Origin: Abyssibius alkaniclasticus
GTDB lineage: Bacteria > Pseudomonadota > Alphaproteobacteria > Rhodobacterales > Rhodobacteraceae
Direction: 5' to 3'
DNA: 64,000 nt
Assembly: GCF_020447305.1 (NCBI RefSeq)
Contig: NZ_CP095732.1
Span: 186,001-250,000 of the forward strand
In this document: piece after piece, positions 1-7,501 of the stretch
How positions within the stretch are numbered: position 1 is the first letter of the stretch
Layout of the letters: each line of letters opens with the position of its first letter
Notes under the pieces: model-generated
What the model saw: the letters and a program-made list of their open reading frames with translations, nothing else
The model's database searches: none
Told to the model about the DNA's origin: nothing
Program-made: the position numbers and the translations under genes

Positions 1-121
1 CAATGGCCGCCCGAAGATCTTCCGCGCGAATCCGCCTGAGCGTGCATTTGAAGGCTTGAACGCCGCGCGCAGCCCGCGCACACTCGCCCCCAAGCCGAAT
101 ACGGCAATTTGGGGGGTGAGC

Positions 122-1477
122 ATGGGCGACAGGGCCATGAATGCAGGCGCAAAGCGGCGCGGAATTTGGGGCTGGATGCTGTTTGACTGGGCCACGCAGC
201 CCTTTCACACGCTGGTCGTGACCTTCATTTTCGCGCCCTATGTCTATGTGCATCTGGCCGAAACTGCTGCCGAAGGCCAGGCGGCCTGGGCGCAGACCAC
301 GACAATCGCCTCGATCATCATCGCCTTTCTTGCGCCCGTTCTCGGGGCGATTGCCGACCAGTCCGGCCCGCGCAAACCGTGGATTGCCGCCTTTGGCGTG
401 CTGTTTGTCATCGGCTGTTTCGGGCTATGGGGGGCGGTGCCGAACATGGCAGACCCAACGATGATCCTGGTCTATTTCGCCGCCGCCTTCATCGGCGCCG
501 AAATGATGCTGGTTTTTGCCAATGCCATGCTGCCCGATCTTGGCGACCGCGCCGAAATCGGCCGCATTTCCGGTGCGGGCTGGGGCTTTGGCTATCTGGG
601 CGGCGTGGTGATCCTGTTCATCGTGCTGCTGTTCATGTCACCTTTGCCCGATTCCGATGTCACGATGCTGGGCATCACACCGATTTTCGGGCTGGATGTG
701 GCACAGGGTGAGCCGGCCCGCGCCACCGGCCCGCTTTCCGCAATCTGGTTCCTGATTTTCGTGCTGCCGTTGTTTTTATGGACACCGGACACCGCCAAAC
801 GGCGCGCCCTGGGCGGTGTTGTGAGGAACGGGCTGGCCAGCCTTGGGCGCACGGTGGCAAGCCTGCCGCGCCACCGCTCGCTGTTCACCTATCTGATGGC
901 CAGCCCGTTTTACCGCGATGCCTTGCTGGCGCTTTACCTGTTTGGCGGCATTTACGCGGCGGGCGTGCTGGGCTGGTCGGCGTTCTTGCTGGGCATTTTC
1001 GGCATCATCGCCGCGCTGACCGGGGCTGCGGGCGCATGGATTGGCGGGATTTTCGACCAGCGCAAAGGCCCCAAACCGGTGATTGTGTCTGCCGTTCTGC
1101 TGCTCATTCTCGTCGGGCTGGTCACGGTATCAACCTCGCGCGGCATGATCATCGGTATCGCGGTCGACCCGGAAAGCAACCTTGCCGATATCGTGTTCAT
1201 GGCCTGCGGGGCGATCATTGGCGCGGCAGGTGGCGCGCTTTGGGGGGCGTCGCGCACCTTGCTGGTGCATCAGGCCGAGGGGCGGATGCCAATGGCCGAA
1301 GCCTTCGGGCTTTACGCGCTGTCGGGCAAGGCCACGGCCTTTATCGGCCCGTCGCTCATTTATGTCGCCACGCGCTATTTTGACAGCCAGCAGCTTGGCG
1401 TAACCCCAGTGGTGGGGCTTTTCGTTCTGGGGCTGGTGCTGTTATTGATGGTCAAGGTCGAGCGAAAGGAAGGCTGA
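122..1477 (+). CDS. MFS transporter, UMF1/Atg22-like family
   Basis: Polytopic inner-membrane protein of 451 aa with about twelve hydrophobic segments. The opening around GWMLFDWATQPFHT matches the N-terminal signature of the UMF1 (Atg22-like) branch of the major facilitator superfamily. Substrate is unknown; members are usually annotated as putative effluxers. The frame is open upstream to the window edge, but the ATG at 122 is preferred because a purine-rich GGGGGGTGAG lies just before it and the first membrane segment follows about 30 residues later. A TTG at 56 and an ATG at 137 are alternatives. The stop overlaps the mepA start by one base (TGATG), so the two are probably translated together. 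Confidence 0.85.
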   Translation: MGDRAMNAGAKRRGIWGWMLFDWATQPFHTLVVTFIFAPYVYVHLAETAAEGQAAWAQTTTIASIIIAFLAPVLGAIADQSGPRKPWIAAFGVLFVIGCFGLWGAVPNMADPTMILVYFAAAFIGAEMMLVFANAMLPDLGDRAEIGRISGAGWGFGYLGGVVILFIVLLFMSPLPDSDVTMLGITPIFGLDVAQGEPARATGPLSAIWFLIFVLPLFLWTPDTAKRRALGGVVRNGLASLGRTVASLPRHRSLFTYLMASPFYRDALLALYLFGGIYAAGVLGWSAFLLGIFGIIAALTGAAGAWIGGIFDQRKGPKPVIVSAVLLLILVGLVTVSTSRGMIIGIAVDPESNLADIVFMACGAIIGAAGGALWGASRTLLVHQAEGRMPMAEAFGLYALSGKATAFIGPSLIYVATRYFDSQQLGVTPVVGLFVLGLVLLLMVKVERKEG

Positions 1478-2337
1478 TGCGCTTTGGTTTCATTCTGGCG
1501 GCGCTGCTGGCATTTGCAGCACCCGCGCTGGCACAAACCCCCGCAAAAGAGCTGTTTGGCGCGCAGACCACCGCTTCGCGCGGCTGGAACACGCCCTTTG
1601 GCTCTTATGCGCGTGGCTGCCTGCGCTCGGGCGACCAACTGGCCGAAACCGGGCCAGGCTGGCAGGCGATGCGCCTGAGCCGGAACCGCAACTGGGGCCA
1701 TCCCAGCCTGATCAGCTTTATCGAACGGCTGGGCGCCGCCGCCCAAGGCGCGGGCTGGGCGGGGATATATGTGGGCGACATGTCGCAACCCCGCGGCGGG
1801 CCAATGCTGACCGGCCATTCCAGCCACCAGATCGGGCTGGATGCCGATATCTGGATGTTGCCGCCACGCAGCCTGAACCTGAGCCCGCAAGAGCGCGAGA
1901 CGATCAGTTCGGTCAATATTGCCACCGAAGATTTTTCATCGGTCAGCAGCAACTGGACGGCATCGCATATGGCCGTGATACGCGCCGCAGCGTCCGACCC
2001 GGCGGTTGCCCGGATTTTTGTTACCCCTGCCGCCAAGATCTGGATGTGCGAGAACGCGACCGGCGATCGCAGCTGGCTGCGCACCCTGCGGCCCTGGTGG
2101 GGGCATAATTACCATTTCCATGTGCGCCTGTCCTGCCCGCGCGGCGCGGGGCAATGCGAAGACCAGGCGCCACCCCCGCCGGGCGATGGCTGTGCCGAAG
2201 CGCAGACCTTTCTGAACAACATGCTCAACCCGCCGCCCCCGCCGCCGCCCGACCCGAACGCACCGCCGCCACGGCCGCGCGGCCCCCTGACCCTTGCCGA
2301 TTTGCCGAACCAATGCGCCGCTGTCTTGCGTCGCTAG
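1477..2337 (+). CDS. mepA: Penicillin-insensitive murein endopeptidase (M74 family)
   Basis: Periplasmic zinc peptidase of 286 aa predicted to cut D-Ala-meso-DAP cross-links in peptidoglycan. It begins with a clear signal peptide (MRFGFILAALLAFAAPALAQ). The metal-binding motif HSSHQIGLDADIW and the later HNYHFHVRLSCP histidines are the family signature. The C-terminus carries a proline run (PPPPPPPDPNAPPPRP) followed by a short tail. The start codon overlaps the stop of the upstream transporter, and the gene overlaps the following phytase-like gene by 25 bases, giving a tight three-gene operon. Confidence 0.93.
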   Translation: MRFGFILAALLAFAAPALAQTPAKELFGAQTTASRGWNTPFGSYARGCLRSGDQLAETGPGWQAMRLSRNRNWGHPSLISFIERLGAAAQGAGWAGIYVGDMSQPRGGPMLTGHSSHQIGLDADIWMLPPRSLNLSPQERETISSVNIATEDFSSVSSNWTASHMAVIRAAASDPAVARIFVTPAAKIWMCENATGDRSWLRTLRPWWGHNYHFHVRLSCPRGAGQCEDQAPPPPGDGCAEAQTFLNNMLNPPPPPPPDPNAPPPRPRGPLTLADLPNQCAAVLRR

Positions 2338-3200
2338 CCCTGCTGCCGGCCCTGTTACTGGGGCTGTGCAGCCCGCTTTCCGCCCAGCCGCGCCTGGTCG
2401 AGGAAAGCAACCTGCGCCTGCGCTCGGAAGACAGCAATTTCGGCGGCATTTCGGGGCTGGTCATGGGTGCAGACGGGGCCAGTTTTGTGGCCATTTCCGA
2501 CCGTGGCCGATTTGTCACCGGGCAGATCACGCGGCAAGACGGTGTGGCGCAAAGCGCCGAAATTACCGCACTTATGCCTATTCTGGACAGCAAGGGCCAC
2601 CCGCTGGACGGCTATAACACCGATGCCGAAGGCCTGGCGGCACTGCCCGATGGCGCGCTGATTGTCAGCTTTGAATCCAACCACCGCGTGATGCGCCATG
2701 ACGGGCTGGATGCGGCGGGCACGTTTCTGCCCAGCACCGAGGCGTTTGGCGTTTTGCAAACCAATTCCGGGCTTGAGGCTTTGGCCTCTGACGCGGCGGG
2801 CATGATCTATGCCATTCCCGAACGCTCTGGCGCGCTGACGCGGCCTTTTCCGGTTTATCGGCTGATCGACGGTGTCTGGGATGACAGCATGACCCTGCCC
2901 CGGCGCGGTGAATTTCTGGTGACAGATGCCGATATAGACGGCAGCGATCTTTACGTGCTGGAGCGCTATTACCTGCCCTTTGGCGGCTTTCAAAGCCGGA
3001 TCCGCCGCTTCACAATCGCAGATGATGCGCTGGTGGATGAGGTGGAGCTGATGTCCAGCCGCCTTGGCCATTATGACAATCTGGAAGGGTTGGATGTGTG
3101 GCGCGACGCGGCCGGAATTCTGCGCGTGAGTGTTGTTTCAGATGACAATTTCCGGTTTTACCAGCGCAACCAATTGGTTGAATTCCGGCTGGAAAACTAG
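2313..3200 (+). CDS. Esterase-like activity of phytase family protein
   Basis: Secreted protein of 295 aa with an N-terminal signal peptide (MRRCLASLALLPALLLGLCS, then PLSAQP). The body looks like the phytase-like beta-propeller domain: repeated short blocks such as GISGLVMGADGASFVAISD and LEALASDAAGMIYAIPE. The start at 2313 is chosen because the signal peptide begins there; the frame is open further upstream but only as antiparallel coding overlap with mepA. The end overlaps the convergent YcaQ-like gene by four bases. The true substrate is not evident; catalytic phytase activity has not been shown for most relatives. Confidence 0.82.
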   Translation: MRRCLASLALLPALLLGLCSPLSAQPRLVEESNLRLRSEDSNFGGISGLVMGADGASFVAISDRGRFVTGQITRQDGVAQSAEITALMPILDSKGHPLDGYNTDAEGLAALPDGALIVSFESNHRVMRHDGLDAAGTFLPSTEAFGVLQTNSGLEALASDAAGMIYAIPERSGALTRPFPVYRLIDGVWDDSMTLPRRGEFLVTDADIDGSDLYVLERYYLPFGGFQSRIRRFTIADDALVDEVELMSSRLGHYDNLEGLDVWRDAAGILRVSVVSDDNFRFYQRNQLVEFRLEN

Positions 3201-4396
3201 CTGGCCTTGCGCGCGGCCGTGGCAAGATTGCCCGCCGCGCCAAGCGCAACCCCCTCCAGCCCCAACCAGCCGGCCATTGCATGAAGCTGCGCCACCATGC
3301 GCGGTGCCACTTCGGCGGGCGCAAAACCGTCTTCAACATGCAGCGCGTTGGCGCGCAGCATACCTGCCTGACGGTCAGCCTTCAGGCATACGCGCCCGGC
3401 CAAAGTTTCGCCCATAAGGAAGGGCAGCACATAATAGCCAAACCGGCGCCTGGCGGCCGGGGTATAAATTTCGATACGGTAGTGGAAATTGAACAAACGC
3501 TCGGCGCGACCGCGGTCCCAGACCAGCGGATCAAAAGGCGAAAGCAGCGCATCGCCGCCCGCCTGGCGCGGGATTTTGGCGCCGTCAAGCATATAGGCGG
3601 GGGCGGGCCATCCGGCCACCTCGATCGGCACGAGCCGCCCATCGGCCAGAAGTGTTTCCAACGCCTTGCGCGCCTCGGCGGGCGGCAGGCGAAAATAGTC
3701 GCGCAGATCAAAGGCGGTGCCAATGCCAAGCGCGGTTGCGGCACGCAGGGTAAGCTCGGCAAAAACCTCGGCTTCGGGCGGGGTGGGCAGGGCCAGAATC
3801 TCGGGTGCGATCACCCGTTCGGGCAGATCGTAAAGCCGGGTAAAGCCGGGGCGCGCGGCAATGGTCAGGCGGCCCTGCTCGAACAACACCTCCAGCGCCA
3901 TTTTCCCGCGCCCCCAGCCCCACCAGCCACCCTCTGATTTGGCCCCTTCGGGCAGATCGGCGGTGGCGGTTGGGCCGTTATCGGCCACGAAATCAAGCGT
4001 TCGGGCCAGAAACCCGGCCTCGCGGGTGGCAAAATCGCGCATGGATTTATAGCGGCTGTTGCCAGCGCGCGCCCGGTCCATACGCCAGCGCATCAGCGGG
4101 TGCATGGCCAGCGGCACGAAACTGGCCTCATGCGCCCAGCATTCAAACAGTGCGCGCCCGCGCGGGGCGAGTGTGCGCGCATCAAGCACGGCGGTGTCAT
4201 AAGGGCCAAGCCGCGAAAATAGCGGCAGGTAATGCGAACGCGTCACCACGTTCACACTGTCGATTTGCAGCAATTGCAGGCGCTTTATGGTGCGATGCTG
4301 CGCGGCCCAGCCGGGCGTTGCACCACCAGCCGGCCCGCCAAACCCCTGGGCGGCCAGGGCAAGGTGGCGCGCCTGCGCAAGGCTCAGGCGGCGCAT
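3197..4396 (-). CDS. YcaQ-like winged-helix DNA glycosylase (HTH_42 family)
   Basis: Protein of 399 aa of the HTH_42/YcaQ family, whose members remove bulky or cross-linked alkylated bases from DNA. Residues 44-46 read Gln-Ile-Asp (in LLQIDSVNV), which corresponds to the catalytic Q-x-D motif of YcaQ as opposed to the Q-x-Q motif of the AlkX/AZL branch. Middle segments such as GWWGWGRGKMALEVLFEQG are typical of the family. Its ATG overlaps the stop of the soxR-like gene by one base, so it is likely co-transcribed with soxS-soxR. That pairing is unexpected for a repair enzyme and may be incidental. Confidence 0.85.
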   Translation of the reverse strand: MRRLSLAQARHLALAAQGFGGPAGGATPGWAAQHRTIKRLQLLQIDSVNVVTRSHYLPLFSRLGPYDTAVLDARTLAPRGRALFECWAHEASFVPLAMHPLMRWRMDRARAGNSRYKSMRDFATREAGFLARTLDFVADNGPTATADLPEGAKSEGGWWGWGRGKMALEVLFEQGRLTIAARPGFTRLYDLPERVIAPEILALPTPPEAEVFAELTLRAATALGIGTAFDLRDYFRLPPAEARKALETLLADGRLVPIEVAGWPAPAYMLDGAKIPRQAGGDALLSPFDPLVWDRGRAERLFNFHYRIEIYTPAARRRFGYYVLPFLMGETLAGRVCLKADRQAGMLRANALHVEDGFAPAEVAPRMVAQLHAMAGWLGLEGVALGAAGNLATAARKAS

Positions 4397-4740
4397 CAGG
4401 CCGGGTTATCGGCGCAAAACATGCTGTGAAGCGCCGAGATCATGCCAACCACGCGCGCATCGGCCAGCGCATAATAGATGGTTTTACCCTCACGACGGCT
4501 GGTCACCAGCCCTTCAAGGCGCAAGCGCGAAAGCTGCTGGCTTACCGCCGCCTGACGCAAATCGAGCAGGGTTTCCAGCGAGGTGACAGATTTCTCGCCA
4601 TCGACAAGGTGGCACAAGATCATCAAGCGCCCCTCATGGGCGATGGCTTTCAGAAAATCCGTGGCATTTTTCGCCTGCGCGTTCAGCGCCTCGGTCAGGT
4701 TTTCGTCATCAGCCTTGGTGCGCATCAATGGTATGTTCAT
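4396..4740 (-). CDS. soxR: ArsR-family persulfide/redox-sensing repressor, SoxR/SqrR/BigR type
   Basis: Winged-helix regulator of 114 aa. It closely follows the BigR/SqrR/SoxR pattern: LMILCHLVDGEKSV, then SQQLSRLRLEGLV, then RREGKTIYYAL, ending ALHSMFCADNPA. Cys43 and Cys109 sit where the two redox-sensing cysteines of BigR/SqrR are found, so sensing of sulfide-derived persulfide or oxidants is likely. In Paracoccus, soxR encodes the repressor of thiosulfate oxidation and is paired with soxS, which matches the neighbour here. The ATG at 4740 is chosen because the conserved domain starts soon after it; it lies inside the last codons of soxS (32-base overlap). Confidence 0.8.
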   Translation of the reverse strand: MNIPLMRTKADDENLTEALNAQAKNATDFLKAIAHEGRLMILCHLVDGEKSVTSLETLLDLRQAAVSQQLSRLRLEGLVTSRREGKTIYYALADARVVGMISALHSMFCADNPA

Positions 4741-5110
4741 CGCTCTCTGCCCCGGATTCCGGCAATTCCAATAGCATGGATTGCAACAATCCCCAAAAGA
4801 AGTCTTCACCAGGATACCCTTCAAACCGGGCGACTTCGTGGTGATTTTCATCAATCAATACAAATCTGGGTGTATAGACCGGTTTTTGGCGCAAAACAAT
4901 CATTTCAGGAGTGTCAGACTGTATATCTATTCGCCAAAGCGAAGCGATTTTGCCTTCTTCTGTTAGAGAATAGGCATCGCCAATTTCGCGGGTCCATCTT
5001 TCGCAATAGTTACAGCCGGGCTGCTCGAACATGGCAGGCCGCATTTCGGCACTGGCCGGGGCCAAATAGCCTGCCAGACTTGCAAATACGAGGCCGAGTA
5101 TTCTACCCAT
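4709..5110 (-). CDS. soxS: Periplasmic thioredoxin-like protein, SoxS family
   Basis: Exported thiol-disulfide protein of 133 aa. A signal peptide (MGRILGLVFASLAGYLAPAS) precedes the active-site segment FEQPGCNYCERW, with Cys33 and Cys36 forming a CxxC centre. Later blocks (YTPRFVLIDENHHEVARFEGYPGED) have the thioredoxin strand order with a cis-Pro-like TP. In Paracoccus, SoxS keeps the SoxYZ carrier in its active state. No other sox gene is in this window. The stretch is visibly more AT-rich than its neighbours. An upstream ATG at 5146 would add twelve residues, but 5110 fits the signal peptide better. Confidence 0.78.
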   Translation of the reverse strand: MGRILGLVFASLAGYLAPASAEMRPAMFEQPGCNYCERWTREIGDAYSLTEEGKIASLWRIDIQSDTPEMIVLRQKPVYTPRFVLIDENHHEVARFEGYPGEDFFWGLLQSMLLELPESGAESDEHTIDAHQG

Positions 5111-5143
5111 CTTGCTGTTTTCATGCTGACTGCGAATTCTACG

Positions 5144-5170
5144 CATATTGAATGTAAATATGCGAATATG
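5144..5170 (-). promoter_or_regulatory. AT-rich inverted repeat upstream of soxS, candidate SoxR operator
   Basis: CATATT at 5144-5149 and AATATG at 5165-5170 form an inverted repeat with a 15-base spacer, inside an AT-rich patch 34-60 bases before the soxS start. SqrR/BigR-type repressors bind AT-rich palindromes over their own promoters. The half-sites do not match the published ATTC-N8-GAAT form exactly, so this is a candidate only. Confidence 0.35.
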
Positions 5171-5256
5171 ATCGGCAGCACAACCGGCAATTGGCTTTGG
5201 CATGGAAAATGTGGCTGACAACCCGCTCAACCCCGACCCCGATGGCCATTGGAGCA

Positions 5257-5370
5257 GCGGCAAGCATGTCGCCGGCTCGGTATTGCAGGGCAAGGGCGAG
5301 GCCCCGGGGCGGGCCCGGGGCGGCGCGGGTTTTCGGGCGGCTGTCTGGTAGCAGTGCGGCGCGGGTGCTT
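5257..5370 (+). repeat. Dispersed ~112-bp GC-rich palindromic repeat, copy 1
   Basis: This stretch aligns almost end to end, with roughly fifteen differences and only small length changes, to the reverse complement of 13231-13342. The core contains GCCCCGGG and CCCGGGGC as arms of a stem (around 5301-5321), followed by the shared GCGGGTTTTCGGGCGG. It lies in the non-coding region between soxS and the decarboxylase. Read in one frame both copies encode similar peptides (GEAPGRARGGAGFRAAVW), so descent from a small coding piece is possible. Confidence 0.75.
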
Positions 5371-5765
5371 TTCACCCCATGCGGGGGGCGGCTGATATGT
5401 TCGCGCCGGGCTGTTTCAAACCTTTGCCCTATCTTGCGGGCTTGAAATATGGGGCACATGGCCAATTCGCGAACCAGCCGTTCCGCCGGTATCTGCGAAT
5501 GAACCGGCCGAATATGAGGCCCGGGGCATCGGCCCTGAACTCGGCCCTGAACTCTGGCAATAGTGCCAAAATGCAACGGATGAAAAATCTTCGATGCGAC
5601 GCAATTTTTCATTTGCAAAGACGCAGAGGTTACCCCATATGGCGCGCTAGTGACGCCAACGCACGCGCCTCTGGCCTTGGGCAATATCCAAGCGTTTACG
5701 TAGCGACGGTAACGTCTTTGTTGGAACTGAGCGGTCATGAATGGCCGGGTCTGATGGAGATGACC
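5371..5765 (+). promoter_or_regulatory. Long structured leader of ornithine decarboxylase, possible speF-type RNA
   Basis: About 395 bases with no credible protein gene lie before the decarboxylase. They contain ATGAAAAAT (5580-5588) paired with ATTTTTCAT (5604-5612), and GGCGCG (5641-5646) that can pair with CGCGCC (5664-5669). A purine-rich AGAGG precedes a four-codon reading frame Met-Ala-Arg-stop at 5639-5650. A cis-regulatory RNA named speF is known upstream of ornithine decarboxylase genes in Alphaproteobacteria; I cannot confirm a match to its consensus by eye. Confidence 0.4.
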
Positions 5766-6941
5766 ATGAACGCTATTGTAAGTGCGCCCGCGCGCGCCGA
5801 AACCCATATTCCCCGCGATGCGAAGCTCGAAGCCTATGCCCGCACAACCGTGTTTGATCGCCCGACACTGATCATCGACACCGATCTGGTGCGCGAACAA
5901 TATCGCGGGCTGAAAGCCGGTTTGGGCGATGCCATGCTGCATTACGCGGTCAAGGCAAACCCGCATCCGAAGGTGATTGAAACGCTGGTGGCCGAAGGCT
6001 GCCATTTCGACGCGGCCTCGCGCGGCGAGATCGAATTGGTGCTGGAACAGGGCGCCAAGCCCGAGGCTGTTTCCTTTGGCAACACCATCAAACGCGGCGC
6101 CGATATCAAATGGGCGTTTGAAAACGGCATTTCGCTGTTTGCCGCCGATAGCGAAGAAGAGCTTCACAAGCTGGCTGCAAACGCCCCCGCGGCCCAGGTT
6201 TACATTCGCCTGCTGGTAGGCTCGACCGAGGCGGACTGGCCGCTGTCACGCAAGTTTGGCTGCGCGCCGGATTACGCCCTGCCGCTGATGGATCTGGCTG
6301 TGCGCCTTGGTCTGCGGCCCGTTGGCATTTCCTTCCATGTGGGCAGCCAAACGCGCCACCCGGAAATGTGGCGTGGCACGCTTGATTCCGTGGCCGAGGT
6401 CTGGCACGCGGCGCGCAAGGCCGGCTTTATGCTGAGCCTGCTGAATATCGGTGGCGGCTTTCCGGCCTTTTATGGCGAAGATATCCCCACCCCCGCCGCC
6501 TATGCCGCCGGTGTGCTGGCCGAAGTGGCCGAGCGTTTTGGCGATGTGCCGCGCATCATGGCCGAGCCGGGCCGTGGCCTTGTGGCCGAAGCCGGGATGA
6601 TTGCCGCCGAAGTGCTGCTCGTGTCGCGCAAATCGGAAGCCGATCTTGTGCGCTGGGTCTATCTTGATATCGGCAAATTCAGCGGCCTGGCCGAAACGAT
6701 GGACGAGGCGATTCGCTACCAGTTCATCACCGAGCGGGATGACGAGGAGCAGGGTGCCTGCATTCTGGCCGGCCCAAGCTGCGACAGCGCCGATGTGCTG
6801 TATGAAAAGCGCATGGTCTATCTGCCGATGGGGCTGAGGGCGGGCGATAAATTCATCATCCGCGCCACGGGCGCCTATACCAGCACCTATTCCAGCGTGG
6901 GCTTCAACGGCTTCCCGCCGCTGGATGTGGTTGCAATCTGA
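5766..6941 (+). CDS. Ornithine/lysine decarboxylase, type III PLP-dependent (alanine racemase fold)
   Basis: Enzyme of 391 aa that decarboxylates ornithine (or lysine) to putrescine (or cadaverine), the entry to polyamine synthesis. Lys63 in HYAVKANPHP is the PLP-binding lysine. HVGSQTRHPEMW, LNIGGGFPAFYG and MAEPGRGLVAEAG are the phosphate-binding and barrel motifs. GPSCDSADVLYE supplies Cys339 and Asp340, the catalytic and substrate-binding pair that separates this group from diaminopimelate and arginine decarboxylases. Three in-frame ATGs lie at 5754, 5760 and 5766; 5766 is preferred because GGAG sits six bases before it. Ornithine versus lysine preference cannot be settled from motifs. 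Confidence 0.9.
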   Translation: MNAIVSAPARAETHIPRDAKLEAYARTTVFDRPTLIIDTDLVREQYRGLKAGLGDAMLHYAVKANPHPKVIETLVAEGCHFDAASRGEIELVLEQGAKPEAVSFGNTIKRGADIKWAFENGISLFAADSEEELHKLAANAPAAQVYIRLLVGSTEADWPLSRKFGCAPDYALPLMDLAVRLGLRPVGISFHVGSQTRHPEMWRGTLDSVAEVWHAARKAGFMLSLLNIGGGFPAFYGEDIPTPAAYAAGVLAEVAERFGDVPRIMAEPGRGLVAEAGMIAAEVLLVSRKSEADLVRWVYLDIGKFSGLAETMDEAIRYQFITERDDEEQGACILAGPSCDSADVLYEKRMVYLPMGLRAGDKFIIRATGAYTSTYSSVGFNGFPPLDVVAI

Positions 6942-6949
6942 ACCGACGC

Positions 6950-6970
6950 GCGCCGGGCCATGCCCGGCGC
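6950..6970. terminator. Hairpin between decarboxylase and a convergent gene
   Basis: GCGCCGGGC and GCCCGGCGC form a perfect nine-base stem with a three-base loop, nine bases after the decarboxylase stop and before the end of the convergent small gene. There is no T run on either side, so it may be a transcript-end stabiliser or a bidirectional terminator of the weak type. Confidence 0.45.
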
Positions 6971-6995
6971 CTGCCCGGCCTGGCCCGCCGGGGCT

Positions 6996-7367
6996 TTAGT
7001 TGACCTGTTCCATGCAGCTCATGTTGAAGCCTTCGGCACCTGTCCAGAACATCATCTCCATGTCGGATTCAAATTTGCCCAAAGCGGCGAAGACGGTCAG
7101 CAGCGGGCCGCCAAAGGGCAAGGCCTGCCCGGCGCCGAATGTCATGATGCCGCCGCCATTCCTGTCGCTCTCGATGGGTTGCCAGTTTTCATCGACCGCC
7201 ACGAATTCATACATCGGGTTCGTAATGGTCAGAATGCCGACCGGTTGACGGCCAAAGCCGGCACAGCGCCATGTGCCCAGAAACGGATTCTCGCGCACAA
7301 TATCCTGCGCCACCGCTCCGCCCGCCAGGGTGCTTGCAAGAAGCGTGAAAACCAACAGGTTCCGCAT
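6996..7367 (-). CDS. Small secreted protein, function unknown
   Basis: Protein of 123 aa with a signal peptide (MRNLLVFTLLASTLAGGAVA). The mature part starts NPFLGTWRCAGFGRQPVGIL and has two cysteines (in WRCAG and MSCMEQ) that could form a disulfide. The GTWRC opening recalls small lipocalin-like secreted domains, but I do not recognise a family. It stands alone, convergent with the decarboxylase and about 130 bases beyond the end of hppD on the same strand. Confidence 0.75.
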   Translation of the reverse strand: MRNLLVFTLLASTLAGGAVAQDIVRENPFLGTWRCAGFGRQPVGILTITNPMYEFVAVDENWQPIESDRNGGGIMTFGAGQALPFGGPLLTVFAALGKFESDMEMMFWTGAEGFNMSCMEQVN

Positions 7368-7501
7368 GGCCAGTCCTTTCTGATCCGAGTCTCGTCAGAA
7401 CGGAGTCTAGCCGCCATTGGCGCGCCGTCAAGGTAATGTCGTGCCCACCAGACGGGGCCACCAGCCGGGCCTACCAGACGGGCCCCGCCGGGCGGTGCCG
7501 C

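Noticed and set aside
1-121. C-terminus of an upstream gene at the window edge
   Set aside because: Short open frames end at 39 and 59, but too little sequence is present to tell a real gene end from chance.
5139-6167. Minus-strand frame across the decarboxylase leader and gene start
   Set aside because: Antisense to the decarboxylase, composition not protein-like, and the true soxS gene ends the region at 5110.
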